Part shown: positions 52,352 to 63,360 of the stretch, one piece after another
Layout: the number at the start of each line of letters is the position of its first letter
Position numbering within the stretch: the first letter of the stretch is position 1
Assembly (NCBI GenBank): GCA_963585895.1
Contig: OY757939.1
Coordinates: forward strand, 37,152,832-37,216,831
Source: Sepioteuthis lessoniana
Taxonomy: Eukaryota; Mollusca; Cephalopoda; Myopsida; Loliginidae
Direction of reading: 5' to 3'
DNA: 64,000 bases
Translations under genes and position numbers: made by a program
Notes under the pieces: generated by a model
Told to the model about the DNA's origin: nothing
Seen by the model: only the letters and a program-made list of their open reading frames with translations
Databases searched by the model: none

Positions 52352-52522
52352 GATTTCGTACTTGATATCGCCTTGCTTAACAACCACCATTATATGGTAT
52401 GCATCAAGGGTAAGTGGAGCAATCCAGGGAGAGGAGTAGTGCCCTCATCTTCACCTCAGTGTAGTAGCTATTGAAAAGGGAGCCTTCGGGTGGCCCTCGA
52501 CTACGGTCGCCAACATTACTTT
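52352..52522 (+). mobile_element. SINE-B copy, 5'-truncated
   Basis: Starts in the body (GTACTTGATATCGCCTTGC) and ends 'CTACGGTCGCCAACATTACT'. Confidence 0.82.
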
Positions 52523-52590
52523 ATAGGGTGCAGAAGTAAAATAAGGAATAATTTTCAAAACTTTCTTTTAAACTAATTTGTCCAAATTTT

Positions 52591-52631
52591 CAAAAAAAAA
52601 AAAAAAAAAAAAAAGAAAAAAGAAAAAAAAA
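52591..52631. repeat. Poly-A tract
   Basis: A-run with two G interruptions. Confidence 0.9.
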
Positions 52632-52699
52632 GTGATAAATCTAAATTTCCATGGTTAGCTGTCTTATTTAAGCTGTTTTTCATTAAAATTCAGCCCAAT

Positions 52700-53020
52700 A
52701 TGAGTGAGGAAGAAAAGAAACGACAAAGAATCTTTGATTTGCTTAAAGCTGAAACCAAGCCAAAACAAATATCCGAAATAACCAGTTTCTTTATGGCCTC
52801 CATCAATTTCAGACCTTAACCGCATTGATTACGCTATATGGTTTTTTTTAAGAAAAAACAAAACAAAAGCCTCTTCCTCACTAAATATTGGTTCGCTTAA
52901 GACCGCTATTGAGGAGGAATGGAATAAAATGTCTGAAGAATCTATTTTGAAGCCATGCATTTCAAAGGCGTGTTGATACAATAATATGAAAAAATGGCAA
53001 CCATATTGAAAAAATTTACT
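52700..53020 (+). pseudogene. Tc1-like transposase, internally deleted
   Basis: The frame from ATG at 52700 reads MSEEEKKRQRIFDLLKAE and KPKQISEI (N-terminal helix-turn-helix start). It then jumps to WPPSISDLNRIDYAIW (final catalytic block), NIGSLKTAIEEEWNKMSEE and VDTII. About two thirds of the protein is missing. No clear inverted termini are visible, so the element's limits are unknown. Confidence 0.75.
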
Positions 53021-53199
53021 GTTTCGTGTCTATTTTCTTATTTTGATGTTTATTTTTTTAGATTAAAATTAATCTCGTTTTATAACAGAGTCGTTTATTA
53101 TTATACTAGAATATTCCTAATTTTACTTCCGCACCTTGTAAATAACAGCATCCTATATACGCACACAATACACGAATATAAGCCTTTGCTGACCGGCCA

Positions 53200-53440
53200 A
53201 TACTAATATTCCCATGTGTAGTAGTCTCTAAAAGAATGTCGCTGATGAGTTCCTCTTAATTTCTCCAGCATTGCCCTGCATTATATATCTTACTTGGATT
53301 CTTTGTGAGATAGGAGGTAAGCAGCTGTACTCCTATTATATAGAGTGTTGCCTGCCACTGCAAACATCTAAGAATTCTCACTGGACACCGGTGGTCAAAC
53401 AGCCTGTACACGATGTGTAATATCAAGGGTTGGGCATCTA
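53200..53440 (-). mobile_element. RTE-like LINE-H 3' fragment
   Basis: 'TGAGATAGGAGGTAAGCAGC' and flanking blocks match the other LINE-H copies (compare 7845-7860). Coding broken. Confidence 0.6.
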
Positions 53441-53446
53441 CGACAG

Positions 53447-53712
53447 TCCATAGCCCAATGAGTTGAGTGTTAGCTAATGATCCGGAAGACCAAGGTTCAG
53501 TGCTAGGTCGAGTGATTATAAAAAACCCCAAAAAATGATACTTGATGCGTCCTTGCTTAACACTCAGTATTATAAGGTACGAATCAAGGGTAAAGTGGAG
53601 CAATCCAGAGAAAGGAGGAGCTCCCTCCCCTGCACATCGGTGTAGTAACTATTAAAAGGAGCCTTCGGGTCACCCTCGAGTACGGTCACCTACTTTACTT
53701 TTTTTTATATAC
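53447..53712 (+). mobile_element. SINE-B copy
   Basis: Full length with head 'AGCCCAATGAGTTGAGTGTT' and tail 'GTACGGTCACCTACTTTAC'. First of two head-to-tail SINE-B copies. Confidence 0.83.
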
Positions 53713-53721
53713 AATTATATT

Positions 53722-53875
53722 GGCCTAATGAGTAGAGTATTTGCCAATGGTCTAGAAGACCGGGGTTCAATCCCAGGACGAGTCATACCAAAGACTCAAA
53801 AATAGTACTTGATGCCGCCTTGCTTAAAACTCTGCACCCCTGACTACGGTCACCGGCTTTACTTTTTTATATACA
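53722..53875 (+). mobile_element. SINE-B copy, internally deleted
   Basis: Intact tRNA-like head (TGGCCTAATGAGTAGAGTAT; GGGGTTCAATCCCAGG). After 'GCTTAAAACTC' it jumps to the 3' end 'CTGACTACGGTCACC'. About 100 bp is missing. Confidence 0.85.
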
Positions 53876-53879
53876 ATCA

Positions 53880-54670
53880 TATGGTTTTAACCGACTATTC
53901 CTATTTCATAATAAAATCGTATAAACACCAACTAGAAGCTAAAGAAGCAACTGATTTCAGTGACTTTGCTTTCCAAACTGATAGAAAAATAAAAAAGCAC
54001 AAGAACAGATAGTTTTTAAGGACCATAAGAGTTATCGTCGCAGGAATTGGACATGGCGAAACGAGTTCAAATCCTGGACTGATTGCATTTCACATAACAC
54101 TAATACCCTTGGGAAAGGTATGAATCCAATTATTCTCCCTCCAGCTATGGGTAAATAGGAGGGCAGACTAGGTTCTTCAGCCTTGGTGAGGCAACTAGTC
54201 TAGGAGAAGGAAAACTCTGAATTAAAACCTGTTAAACTCCGCTTAAAAAATTGACCTTGTGTCATATCCTGCCCGAGCGGAGGGGTTGGGTAAATATGAT
54301 ATGATAAGAGAAAAGAAACCGTCTAATTGATATTTCAGTGCTAACAGATAATTACACATCAGTCAAAGAATATAATGTGTGTAAATACAAAGACCTAGAA
54401 ATGGAAATAGAAAAATATGGCACTTTAAAACTACCAACGTGATAGGGCAGTCCCAGTCTATATGAAATACCCAAAATTGTGGAACTTTTTATCTTAGAAT
54501 ACTATAAATGTAACTAAAAATATCACCCCGAAACTCAGCAAGTAACGTAACCACATAGAATACATATAATCAATACCTCACCTCACACTAGGTCTCAGGT
54601 AAAAAAAAAAACAAACCCGGTAAATGGTTATCAGAAACCGAAAATAAAAATGGAAACCAAAAAAGAATAA
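53880..54670 (+). mobile_element. RLE-type LINE-F', split by SINE-A
   Basis: Left part reads DFSDFAFQTDRKIKKHKNR (endonuclease). After the SINE it continues RLIDISVLTDNYTSVKEYN and KYKDLEMEIEKYGTLKLPT. This joins the conserved endonuclease and C-terminal region found at 31890-32515. The end is A-rich and closes with AATAATAA. Confidence 0.82.
54032..54303 (+). mobile_element. SINE-A nested in LINE-F'
   Basis: 7-bp duplication ATAAGAG (54025-54031 and 54304-54310). Removing the SINE restores the LINE reading across 'GACCATAAGAG|AAAAGAAACC'. The SINE is 5'-truncated within its A box. Confidence 0.93.
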
Positions 54671-54703
54671 TAATTCTTCAGGTGTTTATCAACTACCACC
54701 TTT

Positions 54704-54873
54704 ATTGAATCCACGGGGGTCGCCTGTTCTGATTCCGTTAGCCATAACCGGTTACAAGCGTTAAGTATTCCTGTATTGTTACTCGCCTGCAGTCAGGATT
54801 GAACCTATAACTTCCAGATGAAGGTGCAGGTTATGGCTAACGGAATCAGAACAGGCGACTCCCGTGATTCAAT
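54704..54873. repeat. 45-bp inverted repeat with 79-bp loop
   Basis: Arms 54704-54749 and 54829-54873 are near-perfect inverted copies (core CCTGTTCTGATTCCGTTAGC). The loop contains a minus-strand tRNA-B-box-like 'GGTTCAATCCTGA'. 'GACCGAAACGTT' follows at about 54924, the same motif as in the 33.4-33.7 kb palindrome. Confidence 0.88.
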
Positions 54874-55109
54874 TTAGGTTCCCGAGTTCGACAAACACCC
54901 TAAGAAGGCCGAAAGACATACCGACCGAAACGTTATGAAAATAACAATAAAGACGAAGACAATAGTCCAAAAATCCTTAATGATAAAAATCAAGGTTCGT
55001 CTCAGAAATTCAGACAACTAATACGTTCATTGTTCGCTTATATTTATATATTTTTTTTTTATCGTTTTTTTTATTTTTTTATTTTTTTGTCACACGGTCC
55101 TATCAAATA

Positions 55110-55325
55110 GAAATTATTTCTAAACAGATCTATTTGACCCTGAGATGAAACCCTATCAGGTATTACTCCTCCGGTTCAGAGTGTATCTGGGATTAATGAC
55201 ATTGAAGAAGTACGTCACACTCCCCAGTCTGCAGAACAGGAGCTGCAGATGCTGTTCAGTATCATGCCCAGAGCACCTCTCTCTGTAGTTAGCGTATTCT
55301 AAGTCCCATCGACCGAGCAACTGCC
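55110..55325 (-). mobile_element. SINE-D body/head, diverged
   Basis: 'GAAACCCTATCAGG' then 'GTGTATCTGGGATTAATGAC' and head 'CTGTAGTTAGCGTATTCTA'. No tail. Confidence 0.65.
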
Positions 55326-56005
55326 ACGAAAAAAAAAAAAAAAAAGAGACAGAATCATAAAATCTGTCGTCTTATATTGAGGTTCATAGAATACCACACC
55401 TCTACTCCCGCTTCGAGTAGGTGACATTGTCCAACCTGCCACAGCACCATTTAGATGGCCATTGCTGGTGACCTCGGAGAAACTCAGTCGAGTGTGGTAG
55501 ATCAAGCATATCTTCTTACGCCCAGCCCACTGGTAGAGATGTTGAACCTTGTAAACTTGTCTTACTCCCTATATTGTACCATTTGCTTACAATGTTATAA
55601 AATGATAAATTTGTTTTTGGAAAAGAAATTCTGCTTTTTACTGGTTACGGATTGTATATGAGACAGATATCTCCTCCCCATTAAAACAAATATAAAGGAA
55701 TGAATAAATAAGACAAAAAGGAAACATATGGCTTCAAGTATTTCTGTCTAATTGAAACTGGCATCTTTCCAATGTCAGTCATCTTTATTGGCTTTAAAGA
55801 CGTCAGTCGATGGAAGGGCAAAGCTTTTTTGGATGCACACTTTTTTTAATAATTTTTATTTCTACCTTTTCTTGTGATCTATTGTAACCAGGTAAATGAA
55901 TAAATAGGAAGATAGAACCATACAAAGATGCCAGGAACAAAATTCAAGTCTCAGACAGAAAGGATAAAAAATGCTTAACTTACATGTGCAAGATTAGAAA
56001 GCCAA
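55326..56005. other. Unassigned stretch
   Basis: The two frames at 55299-55661 have no recognisable domain. No element boundary is evident. Confidence 0.4.
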
Positions 56006-56061
<56 letters not shown>

Positions 56062-56092
56062 AAATAGATAGATAGATAGATAGATAGATAGA
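56006..56092. repeat. (CT)n-(CA)n-(GATA)n compound microsatellite
   Basis: CT 56006-56036, CA 56036-56062, GATA 56064-56092. Confidence 0.95.
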
Positions 56093-56113
56093 TGCATATA
56101 TATTTATATATAG

Positions 56114-56290
56114 GGTCGTTCAAAAAGTTATAAACAGCATTCAGGAGGAGTCGTAGAAACAAGGCAGATTTTTTTAAAATTCTTTGTTGACATCAAAGCA
56201 CTGGCTCTGATGGTTCTCAAGAATTACAATCTCATCAATGAAGACAGTGGCCTTCTGTTTCTCAAAAAATTCCTCCACAGTTCATTACCA
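56114..56290 (-). pseudogene. Mariner-like 3' end fragment
   Basis: Minus-strand frame EEFFEKQKATVFIDEIVILE then HQSQCFDVNKEF resembles the C-terminal end of a mariner-like transposase. It is followed by a terminal-repeat-like 'AACTTTTTGAACGACCCTA' at 56114-56132. The other end is absent. Confidence 0.55.
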
Positions 56291-56327
56291 CCATTAATTT
56301 TTAGAAACTCATTCCATATCTCACTTT

Positions 56328-56735
56328 ACCCAGTTGGCTGAGGCTGTAGAATACACCGACTGTATCTCTGCAGAGGGGTACCCCTCCACCAACTAGTGTC
56401 CAGGATATGACATAACATAATCTGATGGTAAGGTTCCAGTAATGTTGGAGCTTTATGGAATGTGGAGTACCCCTTCATTACCATTACTCCTAGGTCCACT
56501 CTGGCCCCGGAGTGGTAGTGCTTTATAAGCTTCTATCTATGGATCAAATAGAAGTAAACTATAATTACTCTATACTGAATTGTTTAAGATAGAACTATAT
56601 TTCTGTTTAACTGTGTGTAAACGAAAAACTGTGTACTTATGCTAAACTGAATTGTTTAAAATAGAACTGTTTTTGACATTTAAACTGCGTACTTATACTA
56701 AACTGAATTGTTTTAAACTTTTATCAAAATGTCTT
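56328..56735 (+). mobile_element. SINE-D copy, tail missing
   Basis: Head (CCCAGTTGGCTGAGGCTGTA), body, and AT-rich units up to 56735, where a SINE-B follows. Confidence 0.83.
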
Positions 56736-56737
56736 AA

Positions 56738-56995
56738 AAAGTAAGTAAGGTTGGCGACTTTAGTCGAGAGTGACCCGAAGCTTCCTTTTCAATAGCTTCT
56801 ACACTGAGGTGTTGGGGGGCGCTACTCCATTCACTGGATTGCTCCACTCTACCCTTGATACTTATCTTATAATGCTCAGTGTAAAGCTAGGCGGCATCAA
56901 GTACCACTTTTTGAGTCTTTGGTATGACGCGATCTGGGATTGAAGCCCAGTCTTCCGGACCACTGGCGAGCACTCTACTCATTAGGCCAATGGCT
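56738..56995 (-). mobile_element. SINE-B copy (tandem pair, 1)
   Basis: Full-length minus-strand SINE-B, head end ACTCATTAGGCCAATGGC. Confidence 0.87.
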
Positions 56996-57002
56996 TAATG
57001 CC

Positions 57003-57245
57003 TTAAAGTAAGTTGCCGACCGTAGTCGAGTTTGACCAGAAGGCTCCCTTTTCAATAGCTACTACACCGATGTATAGGGGAGGGCGCTACACCCTTCCCT
57101 GGATTGCTCCACTTTACCCTCGATACGTACCTTATATTGCTGAGTGTTAAGCAAGGAAGTATCAAGTACCATTTTTAAAGTCTTCGGTATGACGCGACCT
57201 GGGATTGAACCCAGGTCTCCCGGATCATTGGCGAACACTCAACCC
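57003..57245 (-). mobile_element. SINE-B copy (tandem pair, 2)
   Basis: Second minus-strand SINE-B, 8 bp from the first, slightly 5'-truncated. Confidence 0.87.
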
Positions 57246-57404
57246 GCGTGTTTATATTTTTCTTCGTATATGCGGCGGTTAGTTCTTCGGGCAGGGCTTT
57301 GCAAACATTTTACGTAGGTGACTCATTACAAGAAATAAATTTTCGTGGCTTATAAGTTAATATTTAGCCAATCCAATTATAGGTATGAACCCAAAACTTT
57401 TGCG

Positions 57405-57755
57405 AGAGCTGAGTTTAACAGGTTTGAATTCAGAGTTTTCCTTCTCCTAGACCGGTTGACATATCAAGGCTAAAGAGCTCAGTCTGCCCAACTATTTACC
57501 CATAGCAAGATGGGGAATTATTTGATGCATACCTTTCCTAAATTTCTGTCAAACTTGATTACCGATCCATTCTTAGTCCATTAAAACAACCATTTCGCCC
57601 TTTGAACTTGTGTCGATCGATGCTACGTTTTTCTTCAGTACTTCGTTTTTCTGTATTATCATGTGAAATGCAAACAGACGCATCCTAGATTTGAACTTAG
57701 GTCGCCCAGTCCATTTATTATGACAGTAACCATATTGCCACACGTACCAAACTAA
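57405..57755 (-). mobile_element. SINE-A copy with 121-bp foreign insert
   Basis: Tail part 57405-57540 and head part 57662-57755 are SINE-A. Between them lies a 121-bp segment (57541-57661) that recurs at 58944-59064. The 63-codon minus-strand frame at 57573-57764 crosses the joint. Confidence 0.8.
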
Positions 57756-58099
57756 ATATACCATGAGCGCTTTAAAAATAATGTTTCTTATTTATTTCTA
57801 CCCAAACTAGAGTAGATACAGAAGGTAGAAGAACTCCACTGGATAGAACAAGCAACCAATCATCATATACTCATCCGTTTGCATTTTTATGATGAAAAAA
57901 AAAGAGCTTATGAGACACTCGCAGACGTGTGCACTAGTGGAAGTGTCCTATTTTTTTCATAGTAGATATGAAGGCGTCGTTGCACGTGACGTAAACGTTT
58001 CCTCCGCCAAATTCCCATGATGTGTTTTTTCATTAAGTGGCTGACCCTTCTTATGGCTGTTGTCGCAGAGGATCTGCTTTATTCACTACTTTACTGTCC
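57756..58099. other. Unassigned stretch
   Basis: No recognisable motif; short frames only. Confidence 0.4.
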
Positions 58100-58334
58100 T
58101 CATATTCACTGTTTGGCCGCTGCAAACATTCACGAGTATCTTGGTGTCGTATAGCGAAACGGTTATTCGTATACAAATCATGAACAAATCTATTGGTGTT
58201 TTCCTATATGCAAAAACCCTCGAAAAAAGGCATGAATCCATCTTTTCTATCTTGTAATGAGTAAATTGTAGGGCTTTTATGATTGGCATAGCAACCAGTT
58301 TTGGGGAAACAAAACTGAACTCAGACATGTTAAA
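58100..58334 (+). mobile_element. SINE-A remnant, strongly diverged
   Basis: 'AAGGCATGAATCCATCTTTTC', 'GAGTAAATTGTAGGG' and 'GAACTCAGACATGTTAAA' align in order with the SINE-A core and body. The overlapping frames at 58060-58328 are not genes. Confidence 0.55.
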
Positions 58335-58548
58335 AGTGACCCGAAGGCTCCCTTTTCAATAGCTACTACACCAAGGTGTAGAGGAGGGCGTTACTCCCTT
58401 CCCTGGATTGCTCCACTTTACCTTTGATCCTTACCTTATAATACTGAGTGTTAAGCAAGGTAGCATCAAGTACCATTTTTTGAGTCTTTGGTAAGACTCG
58501 ACCTGGGATTGAACTCAGGTCTCCCGGGTCATTTGTGAACACTCTTCT
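58335..58548 (-). mobile_element. SINE-B copy, 3' tail missing
   Basis: Minus-strand SINE-B fused directly to the SINE-A remnant; begins GTGACCCGAAGGCTCCC. Confidence 0.85.
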
Positions 58549-58943
58549 CCAATTAAAATGATATTGTGCCAGATTCAGAGACAGAATTGTAACAAATGTT
58601 GAAATTGTTGAATAAATTAATGTGTTCAAAAAGTTCTTAGACAATAAAACAACAAGATACAATATTGTATCACCCAAAAGAACATGAAAAGACACCATTT
58701 TTTAGGAATATGCTTCTTCTCTCGCAGTCTCTCTCTCTCTCTCTGTCTGTGTTTCCCTCTCGATACTCTAATGATTTATCTATTTGTCCAGTCTAAGAAT
58801 TTTGAAGTTGATCACGTTACTTGAATATGACCACAACTGTGTCTGGAGCAACTGTTTTTAATGTTCAGTCAGTCATATGCCGGTAAGACATTATTGGCAA
58901 ATCGATCTGTCATTTCTTTTGTATTTTCTACAGTCTTTGTTCA

Positions 58944-59064
58944 AATTTCTGTCAAACTTGATTACCTACCCATTCTTAGTCCATTAAAATAATCATTTTG
59001 CCCTTTGAACTTATGTCGATCGATTGTACGTCCTTCTTCAGTACTTTGTTTTTCTGTATTATCA
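58944..59064. repeat. 121-bp repeat, second copy
   Basis: Same length and roughly 90% identical to 57541-57661 ('ATTCTTAGTCCATTAAAA', 'TTCTTCAGTAC.T.GTTTTT'). The element type is unknown. Confidence 0.85.
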
Positions 59065-59235
59065 ACAACATTCAAAACTATACTTTTAGGATTGTCTCAA
59101 CCATTGAATGAACTTTTCTACATCATGGCCAGCAGTTCTATAGCAAATATCAAAGTGGTTAAAAGAAAATTATCGATATTACCGTAGAACAAAGCTTTGG
59201 TTGCCTTGATACAAATACGTATTTTTATCTAATTT

Positions 59236-59456
59236 GAGGTTTTGGTCCCGTTGATGGCATATCGACCTTCAGGGGTTATTTAATATTAAAGCCATCCTTG
59301 TAGAATAAAAGGTAGACTATTTAACTCATAGCAGGAGGGTATAAGAGGGTTCATGCCTTTTCAAAAGGTATCAATCCGAAAATGAATATAATAGCGCGAG
59401 TGAAGCTCGAACTCACTTCCTTTGAGGCTGCAGTCTATTACACAACAGGGACTCCC
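59236..59456 (-). mobile_element. SINE-C copy
   Basis: Minus-strand: tail (GATGGCATATCGACCTTCAG), core, and head end (ATTACACAACAGGGACTCCCCC). Confidence 0.82.
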
Positions 59457-59734
59457 CCATTATCTAATTTGAATATGAGGAAAGAAATAGACTCTAATTT
59501 AGAAGACATCTCAATAAATAATAATTATCGAGAATTAAAATTTTAAAAAATATTTAAAAATATTCACGGCAAATAGTTTCACCGCATTTTGTTCATATTG
59601 ATTTATTCAATATTGTTGCATCTAATTTACAAAATCCAAGGATCTTTAATACAATAAAATAATTTTTAAAAAAATTACGAATTTAGAAAATCATCTCTAA
59701 AAATCAACGTGAACATATATTTTTTCTTTTCTTT
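59457..59734. other. AT-rich unassigned stretch
   Basis: No recognisable feature. Confidence 0.5.
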
Positions 59735-60330
59735 TTTCCCTGTCGGTGGGGGCTGTAGAATACACCAATTGCTTCTCTGCAGAGGGGTAAGACTCCCTCA
59801 ACCAGAATCCTGGATTTGACACTAAACAATCTGATGGTGAGACTCCAGTAATGCTGGAACTTTGGGGAATACGGAGTACCTCTTCAATGCCATCACTCCT
59901 AGGTCCACTCCGGCCCGGAGAGGTAGCACCTGATAGGGTCCGAACTATGTGTCAAATAGATCTGTTTGACATTTAAACTGTATACTTAAGCTAAAGTGAA
60001 TTGTTTAAAATAGAACTGTTTTTTTATTTAATTGTTTGTGAACTAATGACTGATGTTTAATTGAATTGTAACTGATAGACAGAAATACTTAGAAAACATG
60101 AGACTGTGTGCAAATAAATGATCAAAAGTAAATAGAATTATTCGTATAAGATAGAAATAAAAAAAAAAAAACCATTTAACCGTGTGAAAAAAAGAGATCA
60201 GGTTTGTTTAAAGATTCTATCTACAAAATGTGTTTAGAAAGAATATATTTAATATATATGTATAAAAAGCATTTGGCATTGAATAACCTACAATAGATGA
60301 TATGCAATAAAACCAAACCAAACCAGTAAT
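59735..60330 (+). mobile_element. SINE-D copy, full length
   Basis: Head (GGGGGCTGTAGAATACACC), body, AT-rich units (diverged), shared tail (AATAACCTACAATAGATGA) and CAAACCAAACC. Confidence 0.87.
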
Positions 60331-60469
60331 TTTTTATGAGACTCATTTCTAGTCAATATATAACCGAGAGAGAATCTCGAACAATAACGCTGGCCTGCAA
60401 TGTTCGCTAGGCCAAACATATAATTGTTTATTTTAAGGTAGTTAATGCGGCTGAGACTAAAAATCGTTT

Positions 60470-60980
60470 CCCCAGTTGGATGGGGCTGTATAATACACCG
60501 ACTGCACCTCTGCAGAGGGTTAAGACCCCCCCAATAGAACTAACTGCATACTTACGCTAAAACTGAATTGTTTGAATTAAAACTTTTTAACTAAACTGAA
60601 TAGCTTGAAATAGAAATGTTTTTGACAATTAAACTGTGTACTTACATTTAAACTGTGTACTTATGCTAAACTGAATTGTTTGAAATGAAACTATTTTTGA
60701 CATTGAAACTGTACTTTCACTAAACTGAATAATTTAATGTAGAACTGTTTTGACATTTAACTGTGTAAACAAAATCTATACTTTTACTAAACTGAATTAG
60801 CTAAATTAGAATCGTTTGAATAAACTGAATAGCTTGAAAAAAAATGTTTTTAACAATCAAACTGTGTACTCATGCTAAACTGAATTTTTTGAAATAGAAC
60901 TGACTATTTGCATAACAATGTAGCTGGCGTTAAATAACCTACAACGGTTGATATGCTATAAAAACCCACCCACCCAAAAA
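60470..60980 (+). mobile_element. SINE-D copy, body deleted
   Basis: Head (GATGGGGCTGTATAATACAC) runs straight into units at about 60535, so the 'CAATCTGATGG' body is missing. Units and the shared tail (AATAACCTACAACGGTTGAT) follow. Confidence 0.85.
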
Positions 60981-61850
60981 TCGTATTCATTATTTTTTAG
61001 TCGGACCAAATTTTTAAGATACAAGTTCTTACTTGAAATGTATAGAACAGTATTGTTTATAATTCATTGGAAGCCATGTTCCTGCAAGATTAAACTTATT
61101 GTACAGAATTCAAATTACCAGCTATAATACTCCTTCACATTTAATAAAAAATTACAAGTGCTTTAATCTTTGAGATTAAAGATGTTAAAATATTCCCTTA
61201 TATTATTGTTTAGTTAGATATAACAATCCAGGTAAAACCCCAGGATGTTTAAATTGATTAAGTGTCCACAGTTTCAGTCTTGACCTCTTGAAAAATGAAA
61301 ACTGAAATGTCGAAATTAACGATTTATTCGTTTGAGATATTTCCCCCGTAACCTCTTCATCAGAAACTACGAAATTGTTGATAAATGATAATGGAATTTG
61401 TCGACGTAAATCGTAACAGACGTTGAGCGTTTGTTGCTTGGGAGCTTTTAAATTTAAAAACAAATAAAAAATTTGAGTTGATCAATTTGTGCTCATATTT
61501 CTAAATAAGAAGTGTAGCATGATCAACAGTACTCAGACTTTGAAATTAATCCACTGTATATCCTCTTTGAGGATTAATACAGGTCTGTACACTAGCATGT
61601 ATATGACTGTGCAGATAGCGAATACTTTCCAACGAAAAGTTATTTAATGCCGAAGGTCAAAATTTAGTCTTGTCGACGAGGCTTGAATATTCTTTTGAGA
61701 GGTAAAATTCCAATCCCCTCAAACGTTTTCCTGAGTAGGATAGTGAAGGTAAGTAATCATGGTAGGTACTCATTGTGCTTGGTAGTATCGTGGTAGTTGG
61801 TTTGTTGACACGTTGTGCATCGTTTCTCTGTGTGTGTGTTTTGAAACCTG
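60981..61850. other. Unassigned stretch
   Basis: The minus-strand 86-codon frame at 61203-61463 has no recognisable motif. No repeats stand out. Confidence 0.4.
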
Positions 61851-61854
61851 CACA

Positions 61855-62030
61855 AATGGATGTGCAATGTAGTCTAGCTCGGGAATTTTATGGGCAACAG
61901 TCCCACAGAAGCAACCAATAATTTTGTTGTGGAAAAGGTAAGACAGTAGTTGATCTCAGTACAGTAAATAGATGGTTAGAGAAATTTCGTTTGGGGTTTA
62001 AGAACATCGAGGATCAGGCAAGGTCAAGTA
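61855..62030 (+). pseudogene. Mariner transposase N-terminal remnant
   Basis: Fragments read AREFYGQQSHRSNQ and STVNRWLEKFRLGFKNIEDQ, like the helix-turn-helix region of mariner transposases and related to the remnant at 50230. It is cut at 62030 by a SINE-D. Confidence 0.6.
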
Positions 62031-62655
62031 GAGCTAACTTCATACTTACGCTAAAACTGAATTGTTTGAATTAAAACTTTTTGACTAAACTGAATAGCTT
62101 GAAATAGAAATATTTTTGACAATTAAACAGTGTACTTACATCTAAACTGTGTACTTATGCTAAACTGAATTGTTTGAAATGAAACTTTTTAACATTGAAA
62201 CTCTACTTACACTAAACTGAATTGTTTAATATAGAACTGTTTTGACATTTGACATTTAACGGTGTAAACAAAATCTATACTTTTACTAAACTGAATTGTT
62301 TGAATTAGAACTGTTTGACTAAACTGAATAGCTTGAAATAGAATTTTTTTTTGACATTGAAACAGTTAAATTATGCTAAACTGAATTGTTTGAAATAGAA
62401 TCGTTTTACACTTAACTGCCTGTAAGTAAATGACAGATGTTTAATTGAATTGTTAGTGATACGCAGCAATAGTTGGATCCATTTAACTTTGTTGGCTAAA
62501 CTGAAAAGCTTGAAATAGAACTGTTTTTGATATTCAAACTGTGAACATATGTTAAACTGAATTGTTTGAAATAGAACTGTTTATACGTATAAAAATGGAT
62601 TTGACATTAAATAACCTACAATGGTTGATATTCCATAAAAGCAAAGCAAACCAAG
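62031..62655 (+). mobile_element. SINE-D tandem units and tail
   Basis: No head or body. About 300 bp (62032-62330) closely matches 60538-60830. The shared tail is at 62597-62640. Confidence 0.87.
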
Positions 62656-63360
62656 ATCAGACTACTAAAAAGAAAATGCAAAAGAAAAAAAAAAAAAAAA
62701 AGAGGAGGTTTTGCCAAAATAAGTCTAAATAAATCTTTATGTCTATTTCTTCCTTTCGTTCAAGCTGTCATTCTTTATTTAACCATTTCTATATGTTGTC
62801 CGCTCTGCACAAACGAACGACAATTCGTATTTTGGATTGCTTGTCAAAATCGGCAACCTTTGTTGATCCAAGTTTTCAATGCACTCATTAACGAGCTTAG
62901 ACAGTAACAGCTTGATAATTTCTTTAATAAAAGTTGATGTACAACTGTTGACATAAAACTTTTCCTTTGTTCTGTTATTACCTTCGTTTAAGCTGATTTG
63001 CATTTCGTTTCATAACGATATTTGTGAAGCGTCTCGATTAGAAATAGTGCCAATCACGATTTGTCTGTCAGTTTAACGTCCGACGTCTTATACCTCCCTC
63101 TTTGCTAATACGGCAGTTATTCTTTCTTAAACCTTATTTCTTCTCATTCTCAATGCCATATTTATCAAATAGTTGCAGGTTTGAGCATAACTGATAAACT
63201 GATCGGAATATCTTGGCTAGTTGACTCAAACTTACCTAGAGGAAGAAATAACAAAGGAATTCAGAATTTAAAAAGAATTGAAGGAAGAAAGTTCAGTGGT
63301 ATTAGTTGATTCATTTTACCGGCTTGTCAATCCGTTTACGGCTATTCTGTGCCAAGAGAT
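62656..63360. other. Unassigned stretch
   Basis: A-run at 62683-62701. The minus-strand 74-codon frame at 62779-63003 has normal composition, but I recognise nothing in it. Confidence 0.4.
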
